64,000 bases of DNA from an uncultured Mucilaginibacter sp. (GCF_946479965.1 NZ_CAMLHX010000003.1:77740-141739); one strand, 5' to 3'. Numbered from the stretch's first letter, positions 28,790 through 38,359 are shown. Numbers and translations are program-made. The notes: generated by a model from the sequence alone, not told the origin.

Positions 28790-29122
28790 TTACGCAAGTG
28801 CGTCGTTAAAGTTATCGTATATCTTAAAAACCTTGTCTAACCTGATGAGTGCAAAAAGGTTGGCTATATCCTTGCGCATGCCGACTAAAATCAGGTCTGA
28901 TTTAAACGATATAACATATTTAAGTACAGATACCAATGCCCCTAAAAAAGAGCTGTCAATGTACTGCACGTTTTCCATATTTATAATGACGCGCTTTTTT
29001 TGATGCTTATCAAATAACGCTAACAACTGAGCCTTAAAGTCGTCGGCATTACCCATGTTGGCATCTTTAATTTGCAGGTTAAGCAAAAGGTTGGCCTCGT
29101 ATTCTTTATATATCTTTATCAT
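28790..29122 (-). CDS. STAS-domain anti-sigma factor antagonist
   Basis: 110 residues, a single STAS domain like RsbV/SpoIIAA. The phosphorylatable serine is in VQYIDSSFLGALVSVLK near residue 52-56. When dephosphorylated by the upstream PP2C protein it should bind the HATPase partner and release its target. Two nucleotides separate it from the receiver-PP2C gene and 5 from the kinase gene, so stoichiometric co-expression is likely. Confidence 0.87.
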   Translation of the reverse strand: MIKIYKEYEANLLLNLQIKDANMGNADDFKAQLLALFDKHQKKRVIINMENVQYIDSSFLGALVSVLKYVISFKSDLILVGMRKDIANLFALIRLDKVFKIYDNFNDALA

Positions 29123-29124
29123 AG

Positions 29125-30261
29125 CTATATTTTGTAAATGCTGATAATGCTTTCATCATCTACCCGTCCCTGCAACGCGAGCTCAAACTGTTCCTTCATA
29201 CCGGTAAATGATGTGTTGGAATCCAGCATGCCAAGCAATCGCGATGCAAAGCGGTTATAGTCGCTCTTCTTTCCATCGCTGTCGGCAAAATCTATCATCC
29301 CATCAGTAAATATAAACAATCCATCATTAGGCTGCAGGGTAATTTGTTGTTCCGTATAACTTCCATCCGCAAAAAGTCCCAACAGCAAGCCCGATGAACT
29401 TATATGCACAAACTTGTTTTCAGCGTGTTTGTAATGCAACAGCGGCAGATCCCCCGCGCCTGAATAAGAGATAGTTCCTGTTTCGCTATCTATTAATACC
29501 AATGATAAACTGGAGAGAATATCCTTCAACACATCGTCAAGACAAATTACTTTGTTAACCTGCTGCAATATCTTGGCTGTAGAATATTCTCCGTTAAAAG
29601 CAGCAAAACGCACTGCAGAGCGCACATAACTCAGAAAACCAAAAGTAAAGAACCATGCCATCCACTTTTTGCCCATCACATCGCCAAGTACGCCGAAAGT
29701 GTAGCGCTCGTTAACATGTATAAAGTCTATAAAGTCACCGCCGGGTATATCGTCATAAGCTTTGTGCCAAAAGTCTATGCTAAACCCTTTAACAGGCGGT
29801 ACATTGGCCGGTATAGATTTAATGTTGAGAGATGTTGCAGCCTTTTTTACTTCCAGTTCCGAAAGCTCACGCTGTTTATCAACCGCAAATAGTATGTTGT
29901 TTACTTTAGAAACGATAACATTTACGGGTGTGTTCTTCAGCACATAATCAATTGCCTGCAGGTCAAGGCCCTGTATCATCAGGTCGCTGTCTGAAAAATA
30001 GGTAAGAAACAAAAAGGGAATGTTTTTTAAAACTTCATCCTCCATTAAATGCTTCCTAAACTCAAGACCATTCATTTGGCCCATGTTATAGTCAGATAGA
30101 ATGATATCAGGAAGATTTTTTTTATCCAGCAGCACTATAGCTTCCTCCGCAGATAGCGCTGTGTCGCATTTAAAGCCCGATTTTTTAAAAACCTGAACCA
30201 TCAGCTTTAAAAAAAGCGCGTCGTCATCAACCAGCAAAATTTTATGTGGCTGCTTACTCAT
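29125..30261 (-). CDS. response-regulator/PP2C (RsbU-like) serine phosphatase
   Basis: 378 residues. The N-terminal receiver (about 5-120) has LVDDDALF at the acidic pocket and phosphoacceptor Asp in IILSDYNMGQMNG near residue 57. The C-terminal SpoIIE/PP2C domain (about 165-378) has GGDFIDFI and FGVLGDVMGK metal-binding segments near 174 and 192, and FIFTDGMIDFAD near 325. Phosphorylation by an unknown sensor kinase should switch the phosphatase that acts on the STAS protein. Its start overlaps the membrane-protein gene by 8 nt. Confidence 0.88.
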   Translation of the reverse strand: MSKQPHKILLVDDDALFLKLMVQVFKKSGFKCDTALSAEEAIVLLDKKNLPDIILSDYNMGQMNGLEFRKHLMEDEVLKNIPFLFLTYFSDSDLMIQGLDLQAIDYVLKNTPVNVIVSKVNNILFAVDKQRELSELEVKKAATSLNIKSIPANVPPVKGFSIDFWHKAYDDIPGGDFIDFIHVNERYTFGVLGDVMGKKWMAWFFTFGFLSYVRSAVRFAAFNGEYSTAKILQQVNKVICLDDVLKDILSSLSLVLIDSETGTISYSGAGDLPLLHYKHAENKFVHISSSGLLLGLFADGSYTEQQITLQPNDGLFIFTDGMIDFADSDGKKSDYNRFASRLLGMLDSNTSFTGMKEQFELALQGRVDDESIISIYKI

Positions 30262-30805
30262 GTGCTTTGTTTGAAAAAGGTTCTTTGTAAAGCGTCCGCA
30301 CTAAAATATAAATGCCTGTAAGTATAATAATGCACGCAATTACGTCCATTAATGTTACTCCATCATTTTCGGTAAAATAATAAATGGTAAACATTTCAAA
30401 ATATGGCGGCGCCTCAATAATTATCATTGACAGGCCCAGCGTTACCATAGCCACTGCTATCGTTATCAGCAAAAAATTGTTTATCCTTTTCGCCTTCAGA
30501 TATCTGCCTGCAACTTTACTATCCACCTTGTTAGATAGCAACAGCATCGCAAATTCGTCAAGCAGTTCCTCACGTGATGCATCCTCTATATCATCTATTA
30601 CCTTAAACGCATTAATAGCATCGTTGCCTTCTGAGCAGTTTTCCAGCGTAGTATCAAACTTTTGCTGAAAACGCTTAAGCACTTCCTTGTTAAGGTGATG
30701 GCCGGCCAACAACGCCGCAACCTCATCGAGCTTTTGCTCAACAGCCGATTCAATTTCTGTATCGGTTACGGTTTCCTCTTTTGGGGTATTTGCTTTGATT
30801 CTCAA
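30254..30805 (-). CDS. two-TM membrane protein heading the partner-switching operon
   Basis: 183 residues. A soluble helical N-terminal part (about 1-108, acidic, LDEVAALLAGHHLNKEVLKRF) precedes two hydrophobic helices near 110-130 (NNFLLITIAVAMVTLGLSM) and 148-167 (VTLMDVIACIIILTGIYIL). The 8-nt overlap with the phosphatase gene implies a shared function, perhaps as a membrane anchor or signal sensor. No family recognised. Confidence 0.7.
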   Translation of the reverse strand: MRIKANTPKEETVTDTEIESAVEQKLDEVAALLAGHHLNKEVLKRFQQKFDTTLENCSEGNDAINAFKVIDDIEDASREELLDEFAMLLLSNKVDSKVAGRYLKAKRINNFLLITIAVAMVTLGLSMIIIEAPPYFEMFTIYYFTENDGVTLMDVIACIIILTGIYILVRTLYKEPFSNKAHE

Positions 30806-30870
30806 TTTTAATTAATAAATTCAACAAAACATAGCAGAGGCATTCTTCGTATTAGCCATAAATCTATATA

Positions 30871-31788
30871 ATGAAATTGGTTTCCATCATTACGGTTAAT
30901 TTCAATCAAAGTTACATTACCGAGGAATTATTATGCTCTATCAGCCAAACTAATACCTACCCTGCAATTGAAATTATAGTAGTCGACAATGGCAGTACAG
31001 TAAACAGTGTGCCCGAATGGACCTTAAAATATCCGGATATAATTTTTATACGTTCTGACAAGAATTTAGGTTTTGCCGGGGGTAACAACCTGGGCATAAA
31101 CGCCGCGAAAGGCGAATACTTTTTTTTGGTGAACAACGATGCCGAGTTTACCGCCGGCCTGGTGGAAACATTGGTTGCAACTCTTGACTCAAATTCACGT
31201 ATAGGTGTAGTATCGCCCAAAATACGATACTTTGACCAGCCCGATATGCTGCAATACATGGGTTTTACCGACATGAACTATTATACCGCAAGCAATAACA
31301 GTATTGGTCAGTTTGAAACGGATAACGGGCAGCATGACCATCTAACCGGCAGAACGGGTTACGCCCATGGTGCAGCTATGATGGTAAAAAAGGAATGCAT
31401 TGATAAAGCCGGTTTAATGGCGGAGAACTTTTTTTTATACTATGAGGAACTGGATTGGTGCGACCGTATTAAAAAGGCAGGCTACGAAATTTGGCTGCAA
31501 ACAGGTGCGCTTATCTATCATAAAGAATCGGTATCTGTAGGTAAAGTGAGCGCACTGAAGGAGTATTTTATGAACCGCAACCGCATTTTGTTTATTCGCA
31601 AAAACGCGCCGTTGGCGGCTCGTTTATTTTTTTATATCTATTTTATCGCTTTAGTTGTACCCCGTAATATGTTGAGGTACATAAAGATAAAGCATACAGA
31701 TTTTATTGGATGGTTGTTTAAAGCCATTTGGTGGAACATTACTCAAAGTAAAGACAGTAAAAAATTAGGTTACCCTATTGCTATATGA
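30871..31788 (+). CDS. family 2 glycosyltransferase (rhamnosyltransferase-like)
   Basis: 305 residues, GT-A fold: SIITVNFNQSYITEELL at residue 4, EIIVVDNGSTVNSV near 31, DKNLGFAGGNNLGINAAKGEYFFLVNNDAEF near 66-96 with the NDA metal-binding motif, and YEELDWCDRIKKAGYEIW near 190. Weakly hydrophobic C-terminal helices suggest peripheral membrane association. It starts a new plus-strand unit divergent from the partner-switching operon (65-bp gap) and overlaps the next gene by 4 nt. Confidence 0.88.
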   Translation: MKLVSIITVNFNQSYITEELLCSISQTNTYPAIEIIVVDNGSTVNSVPEWTLKYPDIIFIRSDKNLGFAGGNNLGINAAKGEYFFLVNNDAEFTAGLVETLVATLDSNSRIGVVSPKIRYFDQPDMLQYMGFTDMNYYTASNNSIGQFETDNGQHDHLTGRTGYAHGAAMMVKKECIDKAGLMAENFFLYYEELDWCDRIKKAGYEIWLQTGALIYHKESVSVGKVSALKEYFMNRNRILFIRKNAPLAARLFFYIYFIALVVPRNMLRYIKIKHTDFIGWLFKAIWWNITQSKDSKKLGYPIAI

Positions 31789-32948
31789 TCGCGCTATTCT
31801 GGATAAGCTTTTTTATAATTTTTTATGCTTTTGTAGGATACGGCATACTGCTCTATTTTATCATAAAAATAAAACGGGCGGTTAAGGGTAAACCCACCCT
31901 ACCAGCTGCCGATAACCTGCCCACCTGCACTTTAATAGTAGCTGCTTATAACGAGGAACTATTTATTGCCGAAAAGATAAAGAACAGCCTGGAATTAAAT
32001 TATCCCGAAGGCAAGTTCAAACTTATTTTTATTACCGATGGCTCAAGCGATGGCACTGCGGATATTGTTGCAAAGTATCCCGAAATAATCCATTTACATT
32101 CTGCGGAGCGTAAAGGCAAAATGGCTGCGGTACACCGTGCCATAGATACTGTTACTACAGAGGTGATGGTTTTTACCGATGCTAATACCTTTTTAAACAA
32201 AGACGCCATAATTAATATTTGCCGCCACTACTCCGACCCGAAAGTTGGTGCCGTTGCGGGCGAAAAACGAGTGCTGATAACCGAAAAGTCTGATGCTACT
32301 GCCGGCGAGGGTTTTTACTGGAAATATGAATCAAAACTAAAGATCTGGGATTCAGAGTTATACTCTGTAGTGGGTGCTGCAGGCGAGTTGTTTAGCGTAC
32401 GCACTGATCTATATGAGCATGTGCCGCCTACATCAATTATCGACGACTTTATGATCTCTATGCTCATTGCTAAAAAGGGCTATCGTATTATTTATGAACC
32501 CGATGCTTATGCGATGGAAACTGCATCAGAAGATGTTAAGGAAGAACTAAAACGTAAGATCAGGATAGCTGCAGGTGGCCTGCAATCTATTATATGGCTT
32601 AAAAGCTTATTTAACCCCTTTCCGCTGCCTGTGTTATCGTTTCAGTATATTAGTCACCGGGTGTTGCGGTGGACGGTGGTGCCCTTCCTGATGATATTAT
32701 TGGTGGCTCTTAACATTGCCATTGTACATACTTACGGAGGCGCTATTTACCAGTTGTTTTTAGCCGGACAGGTGGCATTTTATGGCATGTCCCTATTTGG
32801 ATGGATGCTTGAAGCAAGGCAGGTAAAGATCAAAATATTTTTTATCCCTTATTATTTCTGCATGATGAATTATGCGGTTATAAGGGGGATATTCCGTTAC
32901 TTATCGGGCCGCCAAAGTTCGGTCTGGGAGAAGGCAAAAAGAAAATAA
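31785..32948 (+). CDS. membrane-bound family 2 glycosyltransferase
   Basis: 387 residues: N-terminal TM (about 3-25), catalytic domain with TLIVAAYNEELFI near 50, FITDGSSDGTADI near 83 and VMVFTDANTFL near 128. RKIRIAAGGLQSI near 262 stands where related processive enzymes have their acceptor motif, and three TM helices run from about 290 to 370. Architecture resembles poly-GlcNAc synthase-like GT2 proteins. It follows the GT2 gene with a 4-nt overlap, and the acyltransferase gene begins 1 nt after its stop. Confidence 0.87.
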   Translation: MIALFWISFFIIFYAFVGYGILLYFIIKIKRAVKGKPTLPAADNLPTCTLIVAAYNEELFIAEKIKNSLELNYPEGKFKLIFITDGSSDGTADIVAKYPEIIHLHSAERKGKMAAVHRAIDTVTTEVMVFTDANTFLNKDAIINICRHYSDPKVGAVAGEKRVLITEKSDATAGEGFYWKYESKLKIWDSELYSVVGAAGELFSVRTDLYEHVPPTSIIDDFMISMLIAKKGYRIIYEPDAYAMETASEDVKEELKRKIRIAAGGLQSIIWLKSLFNPFPLPVLSFQYISHRVLRWTVVPFLMILLVALNIAIVHTYGGAIYQLFLAGQVAFYGMSLFGWMLEARQVKIKIFFIPYYFCMMNYAVIRGIFRYLSGRQSSVWEKAKRK

Positions 32949-32949
32949 C

Positions 32950-33567
32950 ATGTCGCTTAAAGAAAAGATAAATAGTAACCCGCGTTTAAAAAACTTCGTC
33001 CATTGGATGCTTATTGCTCCCGGCGAGGCGAGGCCGCGTTTTTGGGTAAAATTATTGGTGAATCCGTTTGTACACCAGCGCGGCAAAGGCTCAAAAGTAC
33101 GCCGTTATGCACGCATGGATGTGTTGCCTTTTAACAAGTTCAGTTTAGGCGATAATTCAATTATAGAAGACTTTTGCACCATAAATAATGGCGTAGGCGA
33201 TGTATTTATCGGCAATGGTACCTTGATAGGCATGAGCAATGTTATTATCGGCCCCGTAAACATTGGCAATAATGTGATATTCGCGCAAAACATAGTGGCC
33301 AGCGGTTTAAATCATGAATACCGCGATGTAAACACCCCCATAAAAGACCAGAAAACCATTGTCTCTACCATTACTATTGAAGACGATTGCTGGATAGCCG
33401 CAAATGCGGTACTTACCGCCGGTATAACCATTGGCAAACACAGTGTGGTGGCGGCTGGCGCTGTTGTTACCAAAAGCGTTCCCCCTTATTCAGTCGCGGC
33501 GGGTAATCCGGCAAAAATTATCAAGCTGTATGACAATGTTTTAAAGGAATGGGTATCTGCTAAATAA
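32950..33567 (+). CDS. left-handed beta-helix acyltransferase
   Basis: 205 residues. Hexapeptide repeats (for example IIEDFCTINNGVGDVFIGNG, VIIGPVNIGNNVIF) run from about residue 65 to 190. The tail, IEDDCWIAANAVLTAGITIGKHSVVAAGAVVTKSVPP, is typical of WcaF/NodL-like O-acetyltransferases. Probable catalytic His is in ASGLNHEYRD near 120. It should acetylate a sugar of the polymer made by the two preceding glycosyltransferases. Last gene of the unit. Confidence 0.87.
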   Translation: MSLKEKINSNPRLKNFVHWMLIAPGEARPRFWVKLLVNPFVHQRGKGSKVRRYARMDVLPFNKFSLGDNSIIEDFCTINNGVGDVFIGNGTLIGMSNVIIGPVNIGNNVIFAQNIVASGLNHEYRDVNTPIKDQKTIVSTITIEDDCWIAANAVLTAGITIGKHSVVAAGAVVTKSVPPYSVAAGNPAKIIKLYDNVLKEWVSAK

Positions 33568-33618
33568 AAAACGGCAAAACCTTTTTGAAGCTGATATGTC
33601 AATAATAAAAGACCTATC

Positions 33619-33873
33619 ATGAAAAAAATCATTCTCTTACTGGCCATTGCTTTCGCCGCTTGTAAGTCACCAACATACAAACTTGGCATTTCTGAATCCA
33701 AATTCAAGTCCCAAAATAAATCTAGTGCTGAGGTTGTTGAAAAAACAGGGTCATATACCGTTTACAGGATACCTCAATATGAAAATGGACGCAAAACAGA
33801 ATACAAGTTCTACTATTTTCAAGACGAAAAGTTGATGCGCGTATATCAAGGCCAGACGGCAAACGGCTTATAA
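33619..33873 (+). CDS. small lipoprotein
   Basis: 84 residues with MKKIILLLAIAFAACKSP, lipobox FAAC and Cys15. The mature 69 residues are basic and likely beta-rich (SYTVYRIPQYENGRKTEYKFYYFQ). Convergent with the next gene, which ends 13 nt away. Similar short lipoproteins are common in this group. Function unknown. Confidence 0.7.
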   Translation: MKKIILLLAIAFAACKSPTYKLGISESKFKSQNKSSAEVVEKTGSYTVYRIPQYENGRKTEYKFYYFQDEKLMRVYQGQTANGL

Positions 33874-33885
33874 ACAAAAACAAGC

Positions 33886-34242
33886 TTACAATTGATGGGC
33901 TATGCGCATAAAGCCCAAAACTTCTTCATTAATATCCTCCGTATTCAATATTCTTAAATGATGATTGAACTGATTGCTCCCGGGCACCTGTGCAACTTTC
34001 TGGAAACACAGGTTATCATAATACGGTTCGCGTAACGGGAAAACCACATGGATAAAGTTTTTGCCTAATTGCGTTATCCAGGCAATACGCTTATGTGTAT
34101 TGGATATGCCAATCATGGTTTTGGTAGGTTCTACACTGATCTCTCCCATCTTTTCAAACTCCGTTATAAAGTGATGATACAGCGTAAGCGTGTGGGCAGA
34201 TTTACCTGTTAGGAATTGCGATATTTGCGGGTGCTGTTCCAT
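33886..34242 (-). CDS. DUF5655-type protein
   Basis: 118 residues, cytosolic. Segments PTKTMIGISNTHKRIAWITQLGKNFIHVVFPL (about 39-70) and PYYDNLCFQKVAQVPGSNQFNHHLRI (about 73-98) match the pattern I associate with DUF5655, a small alpha/beta domain of unknown function. It lies 8 nt downstream of the DUF2400 gene and is probably co-transcribed with it. Confidence 0.7.
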   Translation of the reverse strand: MEQHPQISQFLTGKSAHTLTLYHHFITEFEKMGEISVEPTKTMIGISNTHKRIAWITQLGKNFIHVVFPLREPYYDNLCFQKVAQVPGSNQFNHHLRILNTEDINEEVLGFMRIAHQL

Positions 34243-34250
34243 ATTGATGA

Positions 34251-35078
34251 TTAATCTAATTTAGGAATTATCGCATCCAATCCCCAGCGCTCCTCAATCC
34301 CCAGCCCAAACAACGCAAAATCATATTTAACAGGATCAAGCGGATCAAACTCGCGTAGTTTTTCAGTCAGTTCAACTGCAGTTTGCCAATCCGTTTGTTT
34401 GCGGGTAATTAAGCCAAGGCTTCTTGCAACACGGTCAACGTGCAAGTCGCAGGGCATAATCAAATCGGCAGGCTTAAGGCGGTTCCAGATGCCAAAATCA
34501 ACGCTGTTTTTATCCTTACGCACCATCCAGCGTAAAAACATGTTCAGCCGTTTACAGGTCGATTTTTGCGAGGGCGAAGAAACATGTTTTTTTGTGCGAT
34601 GCGGTGAATCAGGCAGTAAAAAGAAGTAATTACGGAAGTAGTTAAGCGCATGCTCTACCGCACTATCGTACTTCAGGTCCAAGGGGTTGGGCGGCATAAA
34701 GGCCGACTCCAGCGAGTCATGTAATCTATAATGAAACCTGAAAAAAGCTATAAAATAAAGTGTATCAATATCGTTAAATGTGCGATGTTTAAAATGCAGC
34801 AATTTTTCAAGATCGGACTCTTCATGATTCATGATGAAATCATAGGGAGCGCTATCCATTAATGCAATCAGCTCTTTGCATTTATTAATGATAGTAACGC
34901 GTTGCCCCCAAGCCAGGGTTGCCGCCCAAAACCCCATTATCTCTATATCCTGCTTTTTACTGAATAGATGCGGTATACAAACCGGATCGTTCTTGATAAA
35001 ATCGGGGCAGTTGTATTGAGCGACTTTAGCGTCGAGAAAATCTTTTAGCTGTGTTGCTTTGCCAAATGAAGCTTGCAT
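34251..35078 (-). CDS. TIGR02757/DUF2400 family protein
   Basis: 275 residues from the ATG at 35078. The open frame extends 90 codons further upstream but that part is antisense-like read-through of the neighbouring membrane-protein gene, so I reject it. Features are IEIMGFWAATLAWGQRVTIINKC near 48, KHRTFNDIDTLYFIAFFRF near 95, RKDKNSVDFGIWNRLKPADLIMPCDLHVDRVARSLGL near 190 and DPLDPVKYDFALFGLGI at the end. These match a conserved Bacteroidota family whose fold resembles HhH-type DNA glycosylases; activity is unproven. Confidence 0.8.
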   Translation of the reverse strand: MQASFGKATQLKDFLDAKVAQYNCPDFIKNDPVCIPHLFSKKQDIEIMGFWAATLAWGQRVTIINKCKELIALMDSAPYDFIMNHEESDLEKLLHFKHRTFNDIDTLYFIAFFRFHYRLHDSLESAFMPPNPLDLKYDSAVEHALNYFRNYFFLLPDSPHRTKKHVSSPSQKSTCKRLNMFLRWMVRKDKNSVDFGIWNRLKPADLIMPCDLHVDRVARSLGLITRKQTDWQTAVELTEKLREFDPLDPVKYDFALFGLGIEERWGLDAIIPKLD

Positions 35079-35091
35079 ATTGGTAGGGTAC

Positions 35092-35490
35092 CTAGTTTTG
35101 CTCGGCTTTAACCGGAATAAGACCGTAAAAAAGTAAACCAAAAACCACAGCGTATAAAGCATAAAATCCTCCCAATATCCAAAATGCGTAAGGAATTTCC
35201 GGATTGCTAAATATCTCCTTGAGCAAAGCCAATCCCCCAACAAAAAACTGAGCAAAATTTGCAACGGATACAGGCTTATTATAAATTCCCCCAATAAGCG
35301 ACCACTGCGACATCCAGTTAAGCATTGCAAAACCAAAATACAGGCCACCCAACAATTGTAAAATTAACAGCAGTGGTTTTGAGACTCCAATATTTAGATA
35401 CAGCAAAGTTTCCTCAGGCAAAAACATCAGGCTAATACCAATTGCAGCAAGTATTATTGCGCTGGAAGCCATTATGATTTTAGTGTTCAT
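35092..35490 (-). CDS. small integral membrane protein
   Basis: 132 residues with four hydrophobic segments: about 5-23, 40-60 (LLLILQLLGGLYFGFAMLNW), 75-92 and 102-125. No charged catalytic motif. It ends 13 nt before the DUF2400 start and may share its transcript. Looks like a small DoxX-like or general four-TM protein; I cannot name the family. Confidence 0.75.
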   Translation of the reverse strand: MNTKIIMASSAIILAAIGISLMFLPEETLLYLNIGVSKPLLLILQLLGGLYFGFAMLNWMSQWSLIGGIYNKPVSVANFAQFFVGGLALLKEIFSNPEIPYAFWILGGFYALYAVVFGLLFYGLIPVKAEQN

Positions 35491-35505
35491 AGTAGAAGTT
35501 ATTGA

Positions 35506-35537
35506 ACTCCCCTTTAGGGGGTTAGGGGGGCTAACGC
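35506..35537. repeat. C/G-rich palindromic element
   Basis: CCCCTTTAGGGGG followed by TTAGGGGGG sits between the membrane-protein gene and cystathionine gamma-synthase and covers the end of the latter. It resembles the larger C-rich element at 54.1-54.2 kb in base pattern. A dispersed palindromic repeat is likely. Confidence 0.35.
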
Positions 35538-36665
35538 TTGCTTCAAATCCTCCAGCAAATCATCCACATCCTCCACCCCTACGCTTAAACGCAGCAGGTT
35601 ATCAACCACGCCCACTTTTTCGCGGGCTTCTTTAGGAATAGATGCATGCGTCATGGTAACCGGGTGATTGATCAGTGATTCAACACCGCCTAATGATTCG
35701 GCCAATGTGAATACTTTAAATGACGATGCTACCTTAAATGTTTCTTGCAAGTCTGCACCTTTCAAGGTTATGGAGATCATACCGCCAAAATCACGCATTT
35801 GCTTTTTGGCAACTTCATGATTGGGATGATCCGTAAAGCCCGGCCAGTATATTTTATCAACCCTTGGGTGCGTTTTTAAAAATTCGGCTATCTTTCTACC
35901 ATTCTCGCAATGCGCTTTCATACGCAAATGCAGCGTTTTAATGCCACGTAATACCAGGAAGCTATCCATCGGTCCGGGAGTAGCACCGCATGCGTTGTAA
36001 ATGAAGAACAGGCGCTTATACAAGTCCTCGTCATTCATCATTAGAGCGCCCATCACCACATCACTATGGCCGCCAATGTATTTGGTTACTGAGTGCATAA
36101 CAATATCAGCACCAAGGTCTATAGGATTTTGCAGATATGGTGATGCAAAAGTGTTGTCAACCACTGTTAGCAATCCTTTTTCCTTCCCTATTTTGGTTAC
36201 GGCAGCGATATCCACGATCTGCATAGTTGGATTCGTCGGCGTTTCTATCCAGATGAGCTTGGTGTTTTCATTAGCGTATTCGCGGATAATATCCGGATTG
36301 GATAGATCCAGAAAATGAAATTTGATACCGTAATTACCGAACACTTTTGTGAAGATACGGTACGAACCACCATAGAGGTCATCGCCGGTAATAACTTCGT
36401 CGCCGGGCTGCAATAGTTTCATTACCGCATCAGTAGCACCCATGCCGCTCGAAAAAGCTAAACCAAATTGAGCATTTTCTAAAGCAGCCAAACAATTTTC
36501 CAGTGCTTTACGTGTTGGGTTAGTGCCACGCGAGTATTCGTATCCCTGGTGGTCTCCCGGCGATTTTTGCCAATAAGTTGACGTTTGATATATCGGCGTC
36601 ATCACCGCGCCGGTTGTTGGATCGGGCTCCTGGCCCGCGTGTATTGCTTTAGTTGCGAATTTCAT
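35514..36665 (-). CDS. cystathionine gamma-synthase/lyase family enzyme
   Basis: 383 residues, PLP-dependent trans-sulfuration enzyme. Motifs: YQTSTYWQ near 27, YEYSRGTNPTRKALENCLAALE near 43, WIETPTNPTMQIVDI near 145 and the PLP lysine in HSVTKYIGGHSDVVMG near 190-205. ESLGGVESLINHPVTMTHASI near 320 supports a gamma-synthase or gamma-lyase of Met/Cys metabolism. Synthase and lyase cannot be separated by eye. The 3' end coincides with a C/G-rich palindrome. Confidence 0.88.
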   Translation of the reverse strand: MKFATKAIHAGQEPDPTTGAVMTPIYQTSTYWQKSPGDHQGYEYSRGTNPTRKALENCLAALENAQFGLAFSSGMGATDAVMKLLQPGDEVITGDDLYGGSYRIFTKVFGNYGIKFHFLDLSNPDIIREYANENTKLIWIETPTNPTMQIVDIAAVTKIGKEKGLLTVVDNTFASPYLQNPIDLGADIVMHSVTKYIGGHSDVVMGALMMNDEDLYKRLFFIYNACGATPGPMDSFLVLRGIKTLHLRMKAHCENGRKIAEFLKTHPRVDKIYWPGFTDHPNHEVAKKQMRDFGGMISITLKGADLQETFKVASSFKVFTLAESLGGVESLINHPVTMTHASIPKEAREKVGVVDNLLRLSVGVEDVDDLLEDLKQALAPLTP

Positions 36666-36745
36666 GTTAGTTCATAGTTAATAGATCATAGTTCATGGTA
36701 AGCCCCGATAATACTATGAACTATCAACCATGAACCATGAACTGA
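36664..36745. repeat. Heptamer repeat cluster (AGTTCAT / ATGAACT), inverted arms
   Basis: The gap between the CGS gene and proS consists of degenerate 7-base units: AGTTCAT, AGTTAAT, AGATCAT, AGTTCAT in the first half. The second half has their complements ACTATGA, ACTATCA, ACCATGA, ACCATGA, ACTGAAT. The two halves can pair as a hairpin around CCCCGATAA. The same units recur at 46.9 kb and 47.9 kb. Confidence 0.7.
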
Positions 36746-36746
36746 A

Positions 36747-38219
36747 TCAATAGGCTCTTGCAAAAAGAACCCTCTGCGTCGACGGCTTGCCTGTCAAAAT
36801 GCACTTACCCTCTTCCTGCTTATTATCTAAAGGTATACAACGTATAGTAGCTTTGGTTTCGTCTTTTATGCGTTGTTCTGTTTCAGGTGTGCCATCCCAA
36901 TGGGCAGAAAGGAATCCCGGTTTCTCGTCCAACAAACGTTTAAACTCTTCGTAAGAATCGACTTCCGTTGTACTCTCAGCACGGAAAGCAGCTGCTTTTT
37001 GATAAATATTTTGTTGGATCTCTTCCAGCAAAGCTTCGATCTTAGCTCCTAAACCATCCTGATTTACCGTCTCTTTGGTTTTGGTATCCCGGCGGGCCAG
37101 TTCAACAGTACCATTCTGCATATCCCTGCTGCCAATAGCAACGCGCAACGGAACGCCTTTCAACTCGTACTCAGCAAACTTGGCACCCGGGCGATGTGTA
37201 TCGCGGTTATCAAACTTAACTGATATATCTTTAGCTTTCAGCTCTTTAGTAAGTCCATTTACATAAGCGGTTATGTTAGCCAACTCTTCCTCGTGCTTAT
37301 ATATCGGCACAATAACAACCTGTATTGGCGCTAATTTTGGAGGCAATACCAAACCGGCATCATCAGAGTGCGCCATGATTAAAGCGCCTATTAAACGGGT
37401 TGAAACACCCCATGAGGTGGCCCAAACGTAATCGAGCTTATTTTCTCTGTTGGTGAACTTTACATCAAACGCTTTGGCAAAGTTCTGTCCCAAAAAGTGC
37501 GATGTGCCTGCTTGTAAAGCTTTACCATCCTGCATTAACGCTTCAATACAATAGGTATCCAAAGCACCTGCAAAACGCTCATTAGGCGTTTTACGTCCTT
37601 TAACAACAGGTAATGCCAGCCAGTTTTCTACAAAATCAGCATAAACATTCAACATCTGCTCAGTTTCGGCAATGGCTTCATCGGCTGTTGCGTGAGCGGT
37701 ATGTCCCTCCTGCCATAAAAACTCGCTGGTGCGTAAAAACAAACGGGTACGCATTTCCCAGCGCATTACGTTGGCCCATTGATTAACTAATATCGGCAGG
37801 TCGCGGTAAGATTGTATCCAGCCGCGGTAGGTGTTCCAAATAATGGTTTCAGATGTTGGGCGGATGATGAGTTCTTCCTCCAGTTTTGCATCTTCATCAA
37901 CAATAATATTGCCTTCGCCATCATTTTTTAAACGATAGTGCGTAACAACCGCACACTCCTTTGCAAAGCCTTCAACGTGACTTGCTTCTTTTGAAAAAAA
38001 AGATTTTGGTATCAGCAGCGGAAAATAAGCATTGCTATGGCCGGTATCTTTAAACATTTTATCCAGTACGCCCTGCATCTTTTCCCATATAGAATAACCA
38101 TATGGTTTAATTATCATACAGCCCCTTACAGGCGAATATTCGGCCATATCAGCCTTAATTACCAGGTCGTTATACCATTGCGAGTAATCTTCATCTTTAC
38201 TTATAACCCCTTTGCTCAT
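36747..38219 (-). CDS. proS: prolyl-tRNA synthetase (short, type 3)
   Basis: 490 residues, class II synthetase charging tRNA-Pro. Motif 2 region is [36 protein letters not shown] near 115-155, with [12 protein letters not shown] near 165 and [18 protein letters not shown] near 240. The anticodon-binding domain is about 300-400, followed by the C-terminal zinc-type domain. It lacks the editing insertion of the long bacterial form, so it is the archaeal/eukaryote-like type usual in Bacteroidota. Start [19 protein letters not shown] is normal for this type. Confidence 0.95.
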   Translation of the reverse strand: MSKGVISKDEDYSQWYNDLVIKADMAEYSPVRGCMIIKPYGYSIWEKMQGVLDKMFKDTGHSNAYFPLLIPKSFFSKEASHVEGFAKECAVVTHYRLKNDGEGNIIVDEDAKLEEELIIRPTSETIIWNTYRGWIQSYRDLPILVNQWANVMRWEMRTRLFLRTSEFLWQEGHTAHATADEAIAETEQMLNVYADFVENWLALPVVKGRKTPNERFAGALDTYCIEALMQDGKALQAGTSHFLGQNFAKAFDVKFTNRENKLDYVWATSWGVSTRLIGALIMAHSDDAGLVLPPKLAPIQVVIVPIYKHEEELANITAYVNGLTKELKAKDISVKFDNRDTHRPGAKFAEYELKGVPLRVAIGSRDMQNGTVELARRDTKTKETVNQDGLGAKIEALLEEIQQNIYQKAAAFRAESTTEVDSYEEFKRLLDEKPGFLSAHWDGTPETEQRIKDETKATIRCIPLDNKQEEGKCILTGKPSTQRVLFARAY

Positions 38220-38359
38220 ACTTTGTGATAGAAATGTGACTGTTTATTTTTATAGTTTCGCATCCAAATTTATAAATTTATACGTTATTAGCATGTGTTA
38301 ATTAAACCTTAAACCAATTTATCAGTCTAACGTTATAAAATCTGCCAATACTAAAAACT

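Noticed and set aside
35079..35348. N-terminal extension of the DUF2400 gene
   Set aside because: It is out of frame with, and overlaps, a better membrane-protein gene (35092-35490); the conserved protein begins at the ATG at 35078.
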